Positions 11,401-24,000 of a stretch of 64,000 nucleotides of DNA are shown piece by piece. The first letter of the stretch is position 1. Every line of letters begins with the position of its first letter. Both the position numbers and the translations under genes were made by a program. The notes under the pieces are model-generated. The model was not told where the DNA came from. It ran no database searches and worked only from the letters and a program-made list of their open reading frames with translations. This stretch comes from Clytia hemisphaerica (taxonomy: Eukaryota; Cnidaria; Hydrozoa; Leptothecata; Clytiidae): positions 310,001-374,000 of the forward strand of contig CACVBU010000998.1 of the NCBI GenBank assembly GCA_902728285.1, written 5' to 3'.

Positions 11401-14400
11401 AAAATTAAGAATTTCAAGTATGTACTTTTTGAGGTACATTTTATTCAAGCTTGTTTTAAAAAAAAATGGTTAATCTTACATCACTATTAGTTCGAGAGCT
11501 TTCGGCCTTTTTATTAGGTCATAAGCCTCAGAATTTTAACCATCCTCAACGTGTTCGCCGTATCGAATACTGTCAAAAAAGTTTCATCAGATCGAACACT
11601 GGCGGTCTCTTTGATCTCTACGAGCCCAAAAAAGAGGTCAAAAAAGGGCTTAAATCTAGGTCATAAGCCTCGTGGCTGAAATTTTACAGGTGATTAGTAC
11701 AACCCTTAGGGACAATGAAAATCGTAGAGATCAAAGAGACCGCTAATGTCTGATCTGACAAAACCTTTTTGACAGTTTTCGATACGGCGAACACGTTGAG
11801 GATGGTTGATATTCTGAGGCTTATGACCTAATAAAAAGGCCGACAGCTCTCGAACTATATGTATGAAAAAGAAATTAAATTCTATCTTGCACTTTTCCGA
11901 CCCTAAATTTTGGAAACATTATCTTTATTATTACGACCGATCGACTCTTACCTTAGTTTTGAGATCTCTAGGTCGCATGTTTTGTACAATCTTAAAGATA
12001 GTGACTATATTCTCCAATTTCTCAGCGAAATATCGGTAGCTTCTTGTTTCTCTGAAAGAGGAAGTATAACGTGTCCTTTAGGTAGGCTTGAAGAGTTTTT
12101 TTTCCAAGGAAAATAATGCGAAAGTCACACAAAAATCCTGAGTTTGATCAGTTTTTTTTAATAACGAATGCGTTGAAAACTACTGCAACTTGGTAGCCTT
12201 TTCAAAGCCAAAAAATTATGCTTACACCAAAGAAAATATGAATTCCCAATTTTAGCAATGAAATCAACCTTGGCCTAGGGCTTATCGTTAAGCATGCCGC
12301 CTAATTCGAATATTTGGAATATAAAAAATTATCAGAAGAAGTTCAGTTAGTTAAGTAGACCCTAGGTTACGAAAACACAAACTCACGTTTGATTGTCAGT
12401 TTGACCATCACCACTTTGTTTCTCATCATCCGTGGTCAAATTGGTTACAGGGATTGAGTTCTTTTTGCAGGAAGGATCAATCATCACCATATCATCATTC
12501 CAATCTCTCCCTTGTTGTCGTTCAAGCTCCTGAGAAAAGACGATAAATGGGAATCTTTAGTCTAGACGATGGACTTTCTCCTTTGCCACACTCTAACTTT
12601 TGACGAATATTGACAGAAAATCAACTCGTCTCATATTTGGCAATAATTTAGGCCTAATAACAGTGATTAAGTGATTAAAGGAAAGTCTTTTTTGTCTCAG
12701 ATGGAAACAACCTAGCTAACCAAAATTCTTCGAAATTTGTTGAATTTGGAGATCGAAAAACCTCTTTTGTACCTCGCTGAGACAGGAAACTTTGTACATT
12801 ATTGTAATAAAGCTAAATTCCTTTTTTAGAGGAACGTAGAAAGATTTTCCGTTGAATCAGATGATTATTTTCATCCAAGAACAAAACAAAGTACCTTTTC
12901 AGCGTTTTCTTTGACCAGTTGGTCGGCCAATTTCTGTCCGGCTTTGATGAAGGTGATTCGCTTTTCAGCTCTTCTTAACCTTTCCTTGATCAGCGAAAAA
13001 CCATTGTCAATATCACGCTCGTTCTTATTCGACCGTGCGATGGACAGGTGGGATGATTTTTGCTGCTGAAAGGGTGATATCAGTAAATGTAAGTAAGCTA
13101 AGTAAAAGTAAAACTAAGACTAAATCCTTATCTGAGGAGATAATCTCCAAGCCTGTGGAAAATACAAATAGGTTCTGCTGTTGAAGCGAATTTACATCCG
13201 GTAGACTTAGCGGTCTTCGAAACTCACTCACCCACTCACTCACTCTCCTGGCGTTTACTGTCTCTTTAACGGATGATGACATCGATAACAATATATAGCC
13301 ATAGATTTATAAAACCTGAAGGGCTAGATGGAGTACGTACCTTTGCTGAAAAGTGTGTCGTGGTTAGGTAAGAAATCCTACCTAAGTCACGTGACATTAC
13401 AATAGAATTTAAGCGCTTTACCAATAAGAAGCTTTCGCGGGTTTTCGAAAACAATAGCAACAATATTTCTTCAGATATTCACTTTTTTTTGCCTGCGATG
13501 ACTTAAAGTCCGACATCTAGTCCTTGGGGCTTTACAAATCTATGTCTATAGCGGTCTTTTTTATGGGAAGTTTCCTTTATTGCATCTCCTTTATTGTGGC
13601 TGTAGATGTCTGTAATGACTGGAAACACCCATCTATTGATTCAACTTTTGGATTCAATCAAATCAAATGACGACTTTCAGTTGGTTAAGACGCAAAAAGC
13701 TCCACAACTTGAGACAAACAGAAAGACGTAACGGGAGCGCAGTGGTCCTGATGACAAGTGATTTTTTTCGACCGTGAAATACCCTCTAAACCTTACCTGT
13801 TGATTTGCTTGCGTAGTGTCTTTATTTTCTTCTTGACGTGCATTCGAACGGTTTTCATGCTGAAATGAAGATGGAAATGTTTTAGTAAGCAATCAAGCTA
13901 AGTGATTAGACTACGGTGCTCAGGTCGTTAGCACCTTTTGAAGTATACTGGATAACATCTCCAGCATTGACTCCAGTTGGGGGCGTACATGAGTCACCTA
14001 CACAGAAAAAGCGACAGTTTTTTTTAAATAACTGACAAAATCTTAAAATTGAATCGAAAAACCTACAGCTTGTTTCTTCAAACACTGAAACATCGACTTA
14101 AAAAAGACTAATACGTCGAAACACCGTTAAACCCGTACGCTACCTAAATACACGCTTAATAAGTTTACATTACATGTATCCTGATTAGACCTTTACCTTA
14201 TCGGGAAAATTTTCGTCGGGGAAAAATATTCGTCACTTGCTGGTAGTTGGTAAACGCATTTAAGGCCGGGGAAAATTTTCGTCGGGGAAAAATATTCGTC
14301 ACTTGGCCAAAATTTCGTCACTTTTCCCCGACGAAGTTTTCCCCGATAAGGGCAATTAACTTTTGCTGGGAAAATCGGGATTCTGGGAAATTATACTTAA

Positions 14401-14743
14401 ATAATCTGAAGTAAACGGCCTATACCTGAGTATGAAAACTGTTTCCTATTTCTTTTAAACTACTGATGACTAGTTTTTTATTCTTCAACACTACATTTCC
14501 GCATTCCTTGTACTTATAATCGGGCCTTGCAAAAAATCCACAAGATTTCTGTTCCGTTCTTCGTTCTAAGGTTCGTTTCCATTCATTCGCGTCCTTCAGG
14601 AACCCGTCTATGGACCTGTTCTTGATTCCAGGGTCGTTAGCACCTTTTGAAGTACCGGATAACGCATTTCGAACATATCTTACAACCTCTCCAGCATTGA
14701 CTCCAGTATTTGATAAAGGTGTGTTGTTTTGAAGCGTGTACAT
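5461..14743 (-). CDS. 15-exon coiled-coil protein, 780 residues, function unknown
   Basis: Exons in transcription order: 14743-14426, 13859-13797, 13065-12895, 12529-12387, 12051-11952, 11231-10999, 10797-10582, 10429-10292, 9763-9500, 9067-8967, 8403-8373, 8060-7947, 7715-7587, 5979-5784, 5586-5461. All joins have GT/AG borders and keep one frame (2343 nt including the stop). The N-terminus (MYTLQNNTPL) is followed by charged helices, then a Ser/Thr/Pro-rich middle with duplicated exons, then a long C-terminal coiled coil (KSSSEKHEELLSSLVNGF, MRTRVQEWRQL, MELLKMEQKELG) ending in NNINEWLVSRKLL and an Asn-rich tail. I do not recognise the family; a cytoskeletal or centrosomal role is only a guess from composition. 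The join from 7587 to 5979 skips an open frame at 7010-7265, which could be an alternative exon. Exon 1 begins at the only plausible ATG. Confidence 0.7.
6173..6923. mobile_element. Inverted-repeat element with internal tandem repeats
   Basis: Ends are ACTCTCGGGTACCTA and TAGGTACCCGAGAGT. Inside, segments such as CCCCAGATATTCACCCAAGG and a GTTTTAGCCTCGTTTTGGCG stretch recur two or three times. A GACAGACAGACACACAGACA microsatellite lies near 6774. The apparent 124-codon and 86-codon open frames here are products of this repeat. It lies in the intron between the last two large exons of the coiled-coil gene. Confidence 0.5.
9771..10033. repeat. Perfect 126-bp inverted repeat with 11-nt spacer
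   Basis: Left arm 9771-9896 and right arm 9908-10033 are exact reverse complements along all 126 bases, separated by 11 nt. The left arm begins five bases from the acceptor AG (complement at 9764-9765) of the exon 9763-9500. The arms contain no open frame of note. This is either a very recent inverted duplication or foldback transposon, or an assembly artefact. Confidence 0.9.
11490..11855. mobile_element. Tc1/mariner-like foldback MITE, TA target
   Basis: Long inverted arms (about 125 bp each, roughly 90 percent alike) begin GTTCGAGAGCTTTCGGCC and are flanked by TA at 11488-11489 and 11856-11857. The spacer is about 100 bp and there is no transposase frame. It lies in an intron of the coiled-coil gene; the open frame at 11466-11666 is part of the arm and not a gene. 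Confidence 0.7.
13300..13544. mobile_element. hAT-like MITE, second copy
   Basis: Ends CATAGATTTATAAAACCTGA and its approximate complement enclose a body that shares GTCACGTGACATTACAATAG with the copy at 63198-63445. The flanks TATATAGC and TCTATAGC match at 7 of 8 bases, a decayed 8-bp duplication. Intronic in the coiled-coil gene. Confidence 0.65.
13921..13977 (-). pseudogene. Fragment of exon 1 copied into intron 2 side of the coiled-coil gene
   Basis: This stretch repeats part of exon 1 (14630-14707), sharing GTCGTTAGCACCTTTTGAAG and CTCCAGCATTGACTCCAGT but missing about 20 internal bases, which breaks the frame. It lies between exons 1 and 2, is not needed for the reading frame, and looks like a dead partial exon duplication. 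Confidence 0.65.
14196..14351. repeat. Small inverted-repeat element (CCTTATCGGG ends)
   Basis: CCTTATCGGGAAAATTTTCG at the left is matched by a complementary end at the right (CCCCGATAAGG). Inside, TTCGTCGGGGAAAAATATTC occurs twice. It shares ends and inner motifs with the larger element at 62239-62626. It lies in intron 1 of the coiled-coil gene. Confidence 0.55.
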
Positions 14744-17700
14744 CGCGCGTAAATTTGTAAAAAAAAACTTATTCAGAGTGAAGACCTTCTATTGAAGGTA
14801 ACGATCAGAGGAAAATAAAATTGACGTCAAAGATTCATGAGGTGACCACGCCCACTATCTATGCTGTAATCTTCATTAGGGGAAAATCTTAATGTTCCTC
14901 CTGTTGCACAATACCGAGTTTATGTATGTGTGTTTTCCTGCGACGGAGACGGTAAGGTTCTAATTTGACTAGATCCTAACCAACTGAGGATGACGGTAAA
15001 TCAGCACTTTTACCGTCCTCGATTTTGCGGGGCAGAACTGCGGGTTATTCAAAATCGCTTCAGTCACTTTACCGTCCTCAAAAGCGTAAATACATAAACT
15101 CGCTAATGTAAAGGCCCGGTCTCAACTTTCGCGCGAAAAGAGCGAAAACTTTTCAACATTTTTGTAAGGTCGGTTGAAAAATGAAGCAATTCCATTGGTC
15201 AAAATTGACGTAACGGTTGAAAAAAGTAGAACTTCCTTCAACTTTTTTTTTGTTCGCACAAAACTTTTTTATGACGTAATCTTTTCTTTAGGCAAAAGCG
15301 GTTGAGCAAAAAACTGTCGCCCATTTCACGCGAAAGTGGATAACGGCTTTAAGTCTGCGAATATAAAATGTTACTTTCGATATTTAAATTTTGCTGAACA
15401 TCTAAGTCGAGCGTCGATCAATTCGTCTTTGAACTTAAAAAGCTAAAAAATGCAGGTTGACTCTAAGATTGCATGTCTTACCTTAATTATTGAGGTCATT
15501 TTCAATCAGTGAAATTCAAATATTCATCTACAAAAGATGTTTGAAAGGGACATCGCCATCACAACGCGCACTTCATGATGAATTGATAAAAAATCATGCT
15601 AGTTTTATCCTAGAAAGAAATTACTCGAACAATGTTTTCTTGAACTTCTTATCAATCGCGGTTAAAATCACTTTCACTCACTTCTCTTTCAAACTCTTTA
15701 TTCTTTTTAGGATTTGTCTCAGTATGCGTGGAGGAATTTACTTCAAAAACTGAAAAATATGATCATGACTAAAATAAGACTTATAGTATCGTTTGAAAAC
15801 ACCTGTCTGTCGTAAGGAGCTACGTAAAATCTACAAAGACTCTAACGACAACTGATCTTATATCACAATAAAATGTTATTTAAGGGTAACTTAATTCTGC
15901 CGACGTTTTGAAAACAAAGCTAATGATATTTTCCACAATGGTCACGTGTCCGGTAATAATAGTAACCTTAGAGAAAGATCGCTAATTTAAGTTCCAGCCA
16001 CTAAAAGTAGCGGAAGAAATCATAGAAAGAAAAAAATCCAAAAAAACCCTAGACTGGGAATCCATCGTTTAAAACGTTTTTGTTGAAAGCGGGAAATTTT
16101 TATGTCGGGATATGGTTAAAATAAACGACTGGGCTAAGGTGGTTTCCGTAGCTTACGGGAGTTCCAGCAGGGCCCGCAGATTTCTGCGGGGCGAGAAAAC
16201 AATCATATACAACAAAATACATAAACAAATAAAAATTTCAGCCAATGAGAATTTCTAAGTGAAAGAAAGAAAAAAAAACCAAAACAAACCAACAAGACCC
16301 CCTGAAAATGTTATCCAAAAACATGAAAAAAGAGAATTTTTATGAAAAGTTTGTTGTGCACAAAATATTCTAGACGACTATATTGATGCTCCTGACAAGT
16401 TTTCTACTTCCTATTTTTTACTGAGTTAAGTCGTCTAGCATGCTAGACTAAAAAAACCCCAAAAAATCGAGATAAAATAAGTTGCTTACTCTCTTTCAGT
16501 TTACTTCATAACATTTCAAATTCTTTGGGTCACAAATGAATATTGCATCGGAAAAAGCTTTCCGGCATTGAGTTTTGATGAAGCCATTTTCAAAAATCTG
16601 GTTGGTTTACAACATCGTTTGTTCGCCATCCTTTTTTTGAGATGCCTGTATTTACATTTTACTTCTTAAAAAATCAAAATAGAGAATTTGTTATTGTATA
16701 AAAATTCGATGGTGTTTATTACTTAAATTGCCATTGAATCCTAGTTTTAAGAGTCAGAATTAACTAGACACAACTACTAAAAGATCATTTCAAATTGCCA
16801 GAGGGAATGTGATAATAAGCTACTTGCCTCAGAGGTCAAGGTCAGCTTTATCTGCTTTTATTTTCTAAAATAATTGTTCGCAGACAAAAAGCTTAATTCG
16901 AGAAGCCTTCGTGCATCTTCATTTTTTCTCTTAGGAAAGCATCTTGTTGGGGAGAGCTCAAAGTCTTAATATTAACAAGTACTTGGACCTTTAAATTTAG
17001 ACCACTGTTAAATACAATATGATACAATACAAGTGAATTTGTCTCGTTTTTTATAATTCTTTTAAACATATAATCATGCTTTAAGGGGAAGAAATTTTCG
17101 CGGAATTAAATTTTGAAGTTGACAGCTCAAATTTGGAAGTTCCGCGGAATTAATTTCGCAGTTTAGAAAATTTTTAAATAAATCAAAAACTTCAAAAAGA
17201 TACACACGACAATGTCAAACTGAAAGGGAGAATAAAAGAACTAGGAGATCACTTAAAGCAAATTAAATAGCGGTCCCTCAAAACGCTTAGTAACAAGGAT
17301 GGAATATACCGTTATATCATATTCTTTTAAAATTAGCTGTCAGTTAAACTACGGATGAGTTTGATTTGAATTGGATTTATTTTAATCTTTTTTAACATTA
17401 TCGTTTTTTTTATTTTCAATAGTATTCATATCAGTGAATTTTAGAAGATTGTAATTTTCGAAGATATTCAAAATATTTCGATTCAGATACAGCCCTATAT
17501 TGATCACTGTTTGTCTGCAAAAAACGTCAAAGACACCAAAAATTGATTGAAAAAATAGTTTTTTTTGTTTTCTGTTGTAAAAATGGAAGAATCACTCATG
17601 TGGAAAAGGTAATTATAGCAAGCTTCTTCAATTCATCTTCATTTTTTATTAAGATAATATTTAATTTATAATTAACTTTTTAACGATCATAAAATCGTTA

Positions 17701-18022
17701 TTTGCGTTTTTGTAATTTTACTGACAACTAATAATAATATTTGGAACAATGCTATACTTAGGGTCGCCATAAGAAGTATTCTGCAAGATATTATGTTTTG
17801 AGATTGAAGGCAAGAGATTGACAGTTGTGACAAAAGTTTATCAAAATGCGTGTCACTGTGAAGGATAGTAACCCCGCCTACGTATCTCAAGTCTACAATA
17901 AATCGACTTTTTTTAAATCATACACGACAAGAAAGTTAATGCACTAAAAGCAAGAAAACCCAATATGATGTCATTCTCTCAGAAATTTCTTTTTAATCAT
18001 ATTATTCCAGTCACACAAATTC
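14744..18022. other. Gap between coiled-coil and BTB genes
   Basis: About 3.3 kb upstream of the coiled-coil gene and downstream of the BTB gene, both on the minus strand. I see no convincing exon; a possible first exon at 17583-17608 (MEESLMWK then GTAATT) has no visible continuation. Contents include the GTCTAGC repeat at 16356-16446, poly-A/T runs and short TTCGCGG inverted words near 17095-17165. The promoter of the coiled-coil gene must lie at the left side of this gap. Confidence 0.4.
16356..16446 (+). repeat. Dispersed repeat, inverted partner at 22721-22810
   Basis: Starts GTGCACAAAATATTCTAGAC and ends AGTCGTCTAGCATGCTAGAC. A diverged copy in the opposite orientation lies at about 22721-22810, so the two bracket the last two exons of the BTB gene and the large element at 20527-22704. 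Confidence 0.55.
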
Positions 18023-21000
18023 TTATTTCTTGAATTGTTTAATGTACTCTTTCTCACTCCCGTTAAATTTAAAGTCAAAGACAGATTGATCATCAAAAAT
18101 CGACAGAAATCCGCAGTCTTCCTCATTGAACAACATCTTTCGTTTTTTTTCGTCGGAATTTCGAAGTAAAAGCCACATACGTTTTCGAGCAATCAAGACT
18201 TGCATTTTCGAGCTCAACTCCATAAAATCCTTCGACATGTGAATATCAAGGAAATTATCCTCAATTGAGTTAACCAATACCTCACACGGATCGAAATTCA
18301 TTGCTTCACAGAGCAAAATACCTTTCAAAATCCATCTCTTTGTTAAGAATCTTCCTTTATTGATAAAATCTCTAATTTTTTCCAACAACCAATCGACTTG
18401 GTACTCTCTGCAAAGCTGTGATAAGATAAATACATCGGGATAATCTGAAAAAAAGTGAGAGATAAGTTGCAGTAACTATTTTTTTAAAAAAGCAATTAAT
18501 TTTGATATGAATTTATGTATAAAACATCAAATTTGGTCTATTTGTTCCAAAATTACGAGGTTTTTAAGTTTTGCCTGGAAAGGCTTGTGATGACGTCATC
18601 ACAAAAATTTCAACCCTCCATAGCTATTGAAAGGAAGATTTTCAAGGTATGTTTTATACCTCGATTTTCATCAGCAATTTCATGCTCTTTCTGCTGGAAA
18701 AATCAGATTTTGAATATTTTCAAAATAATAATTTTTTTCTTAGCCACCTGATGACGTCATCAGGCAGGTGACCAGGTGGCAAAATTTGGTGTTACTGTTT
18801 AAAATTAAGTTTTATACCCTCTAAGGATCATCTGTGCCAAATTTCATGCTTTTATCACCATCTGAAGTATTCTTACGTTTTTATGTGCTACCAGACCTCA
18901 CTATTACTCTTAGGTTCCAAATAAACGCCCTCCCCCCCGCTTGTTAATTTTTCGAAAATCCCTGGACCTGGATTAATTTTTTAAAGAATTTTTTCAGCTT
19001 TCAACTTTTTTTTGGGATTAAAACTCTACTTTCCAACCGTACTTAAAAATTTCGCAGGGAAATCCCTTTTGTCTCAAATATTTTGTCCATGATTGTAGAC
19101 CATAAATCATAAGAAAAACTTAAATTAAAGAGAGATAAAAAATGAAACCCTACCACAAATATCTCTTAAATCTTGAGGTGAGTGAAGGCATTGGAGAAAA
19201 AAAACTACTTCCAGGTACTTTTTCCCAGGCAACTCTATTCTTCTGTTCTGCCCTTCCTTGAACGAACTCGAATTCAACATGGCTTTGAACACAGGCGAGT
19301 TATTTGTCAAAAGGAAAGATTTGACGTTTATTTCCTGATTTTCAACGATAATTGTGACGCAATCTTTCAAGTCTTTTTCACAAGATATTAATTTGATATC
19401 AACGGAATCTTCAAGGGTAACCTCGTGAAATGGTAAAGTCCACAAACATTTTTTTGCAATTATATTAACAGCCCGGTTCTCGTAAACCATCATATCGAAA
19501 AAATTGAAGATAAATTTCAATTCCATTAATTCAGCATCATAATAGCTTGCTTCCTTGTTACCATCGTTTTCTCTGTAAATGGCACCTTTCAATATCTCGT
19601 AACGTATTTCTTTGTGTAGTCTTTTAAAGCCTACTGTTTCTATCAAATCAAAGCTCTCCAGTTTAGCTCCATATCCATTAGAGAGTAATTTATTTACGAG
19701 AGTGTACATTTCATGGCGTTGTGCGATATTTAAAGAGTCAATGAAATCACTATCAATCTCATCCACCCAGAGATTATCTACAAATTGGTCGATTACATAT
19801 TTCTTCAATGATTTCAGATTTAAAATGTTGGAAATGTGAAGTAACTCATCCAGGGTGGAATCTGAAAAATAAAACCAAATTTAGCTTATTCCAGAAAAGC
19901 TGAAGTCAGAACAAGTGATACTTTTATGGACCTACTTGGTTATGCATTAAGCACATATATAATTGATATCTGCGGGAAGTGATCATTAAACAATCATTTA
20001 GAACACAAATGGTGACGGTCTATTAAAATTAGTCGTTTGTTTCTTATAAAAAAACGTTAAGAAAGCAAAATTTCATGCTCTTGAAATATTCTTTCATATT
20101 CAATAATTTGTGGGCAAAAAAAACATTCATCTCATCAAAAAATTGAGTAATTTGGCTAAGAACATTGATGTATGCTTATTAATAGTGATTCTTATAGATA
20201 AACATGCGTTTTTAAGCCAACAAAATTTTTTTGAAAAAATCTGCTTGAGCCATCTTTTACCTATGATGGTACCCTACTTTCATGCAAATAATCAGAAAAA
20301 GTTTAAAATGATCCAATTTTTCAAACTCCGTTTTTTTAGCCGTTTTTTGGCCCAAATTTGCCCAAACCCCCCCCCCGAAATTCGGCTCCGTCACATTCGA
20401 GGGTTTAAAGTTATGCATCTTTGTGCAAAAGATCATAAAGAATGAAAGCGCCAACCTCGAGTAAAGCTAATACCTAAGTAATTGATAATGTGCTTATAAA
20501 TAAATATTGAATTTGACCAGTTTTTCCAGGGGGGGGGGTCAACATCCAGATACCAGACCCATAGCCGGGTGGTGGTGTCTTTTTTTCCTTTAAAAGTCTG
20601 AAAAGTCAAGTTGGTATTGATGGGGGTGGGTCCCCCTTTTTTTAGAAAAAAAGAGTTATCCTCAGTTGGTATTGATACCAAAATAGGGGGTGGGTGCCCC
20701 TTTTTTTAAATAATACGATTCAGAAAGTTGGTATGTATCCATATCAAAATGACAGTAAAACTTTCCTAATTTTTGCCCTTATAGCTAGAAGATACCCCGG
20801 AGTACATATCAATCTAAACAGGTTTCAATTGGATTTGTTTTAGCTTTTGAGTATAATGACTGTAAATGAGTAATAAGTATAAATGACTTTGAAGTTTGTT
20901 TATTTTGGACTTTTTCGATATTTTCAAGTTTTATTTTTCAAGCCTGAAGCAAAAACATTTTTTCTGTGATAGCATTTGGTAATGAGTGAATCTATTCCGT

Positions 21001-24000
21001 TCTAGAATTATGTACTAATAATAGCTTCTCCTAGTTTTTGCACATCAATTATATTCAGATAATATTGATTCAGATTGATTTTGCTAGCTTCATTGGGTTT
21101 GTTTTTATTATATTGTCAGTTTTCAGTCATTTTCTAGTTTAGCATATGACATTTTTTGTGTTGTGTTGAAGAAAGAATTTCAAAAATGAGTTTTTTTGAA
21201 GTTTCTCTTAGTACCCTGTTTGTGTGGGAGGGGATGGGTCCCCTTTAAACAGCTTTAAACTTAAATTTGTCAGATTGGTATTGGTACTAAATTAGGGGGT
21301 GGGTCCCAGATGCTGGTCAAAAATAGAGGGGGTATTTGTGACATTTTTGTCGAGGTTTACATTTAGCCCCATAAAATGTGCTAAGTTTGAGGTTGACAAC
21401 TGAAACTTTAGTATGGTTAGGCTGAATAATTTTGCTTTCTAGGCATATAAGTATCTTTTTATGAGGTTTACCCTAACTCGAGATACGCTTTTTTGAAGTG
21501 GGAGCCAAAGTTGAGGTTAACATGACCTGAGGTTGACACTGTTGACACCTTGTAAGTTGACTTTTGAATTAGATTTTGGATATGTAATAGCTCTGAAATT
21601 ATCTCAAAGGGTTGAAAATTGCTATGAAGGGTGTTATTTGAGGTTGACATTTATTAAATGGCTCCAAAAATGAGGTTAACATTAGTTTTGTGCATAATTT
21701 TGATAAAGGTAGATCAATATGATGACTTTGGCTTACAAAATATCATTATTGACCATCTAAAAATCTTTTTCCAAGGAAATATCTGTTATTTGAGCAAGTT
21801 TTGAGGTTTACAACAACGTTTATTTCAATGCAAGGTAAAGTGCCTTATGATGGAAACAGCCAGAAGCTCTTTTAAAATCATTTGTAAACCTCAATTATAT
21901 TTGTTTTTAAGACAGAAAGACTATGGAATTGGATTCAAATGATTATTGAAGCGTTTTTTGAGGTTGACAGCCCAAAAAGCCTTTTCTCCCCACTTTTGAC
22001 TCAATACAGACTTTTGCGGCTTGTCAACCTCAAAAACAGCTCATTTTAATGGGTTTTGTTTAAAAATCTATCTTTGCTTAGCTTTTTTGCCTTACTTAAA
22101 ACTTATTGTAATGTTCAAAGTCCAAATTTTGAGGTTTACAGTGCATTTTAATAACTTCGACTTTGTCAACCTCAAATTAGGTAATATAACATGAAATCTT
22201 GGTTCTTTTAACACTTTTTGTCTTGTATAACTATCCAGGAGGCTATTCTCACCATTTTTTACATTTCCTTTTTAGTTCCCTTTTCTGAGGATGACATTTC
22301 CTTGACATTGTCATTTTTGGTCTGTCAACCTCAAACTGGCTCGAATAAGGGAAATACCTATATCCATGGCTTTGTCTTCATTAGCTCTATCACCTCCTGA
22401 AATCTTATTTCAGGATACCAAGATTTGAGAAAGTTATTGACAAAATTCTAAATTTGGTGTTTTTTTGGAGAAATAAAAATGTCACACTATTTTTGACTAG
22501 CATCCCCATGATATTTTGTTAAATTCAAAAAGTCATGTTGGTATCGATACCAAATTAAGGGGGTGGGTCCCCCCTTTTTCTGAAATTTATGATTTTCAAG
22601 TTGGTATCGATACCAATTTTGGGGTGGTGGTGTTAACTGAGCTCAAAAGGTCAAAAGTCAGGTTTTTGGGCTATGGGTTGGTATTATAAATGTTGACCCC
22701 CCTGGTTTTTCTATAGTCTAGCAAGCTAGACGACTAATTTATACATAGTAGAAATAAAGCAAAAAGTAATGAATGGAACAATTTTAGTCGTCTAGAAACC
22801 TTTGTGCACTAACTCCAAACAAAAGAAAAGTGTCAATATGGCAATTATAATTTTTTCCTGCTCAAAATAATTCTTGAGAAAAAAAATATGTGTGGATTTG
22901 TGTATTGAAAGTTTTTCATTTGAGTTGATTTCGTTTTGGGAGTTTGTTGTTGCTTGATAAATTGTTTTCTCGCTACGCAAGTTTCTGCGTAGCTAGCCCC
23001 TGTATCTATAAGGCTGGAACACCGGATTCTTCCAGTCGTTTATACAAACTAAATCCCGTATTACTATTATTATTAGTATTACACGCATGTCTAAACACAC
23101 ACATTCTTCAAAAGTAAGCTCTCATGAGCAAAAAAAACATCTATCTCATAAAGAAATTGAGTAATTTAACTTATAGATAAACATGCGTTTTTTGAGCCAA
23201 CAAAATTTTTTGAAAAAATCTGCTTGAGCCATCTTTTACCTATGATGGTACCAAGGATTTATTATACACTGGATATACAAGTAACAGATTTTTGCGGATT
23301 TCTCGTGTACTAGCTATGTCCGCAGTAATGATATTATTGTTCACTCTCCTTCCCTCATTAAATGTTTTTTCGAAGCATTTTTATTGCATTTCTTATTGAA
23401 AACCACTCATCCAATTCCCAAAAGAGACCTAAAACTTTCCTGTGAGAGTCAGATTATTCCACTTAATTGATAATTATAAGTCGTTATGACGTTTCAAGCT
23501 GTGAGAAAGATGCAAAAGACGTGTTGTGTATAAGAAATTGAATGTTGACACCGGAAATTTTCAAACTTCAACCTCAAAAAAACCACCTTGCAACCACGTG
23601 CCTCCAAAGGATTTTCATACCACAGTGGAGCCAAGACACTCAAGTCTTATGTATGCTAATTTCAGCTCTTCAGGGGACAGTCTTGGAAAGATATTTCCAA
23701 TTGGAAATTTCGTGTCACTATAAGCATTTTGTCTGAATTTCTTGTCTAATGATGATTTTCTCACACCAGATTTCACAAATGTATCCAGCATGGTATGCTA
23801 GCCTTACTTTCAAACTTTATTTTCTGCAAATGTACAAAAATAAAGAGCTAGAGAACTTTTTTAAAATAAGACTGATAAACATTTTTTTAAATCAGACATC
23901 TTCGAGCCACCATAACAGTGGTCCTTTGCGGACAAAGCTTGAACATCAATTGTTTTCTGAAACAATGAAAATACAATGATCGCTCTCCATCGTTTTATGA

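Noticed and set aside
17583-17608. First exon of a plus-strand gene (MEESLMWK)
   Set aside because: Only eight codons with a weak donor and no later exon before the BTB gene on the other strand.
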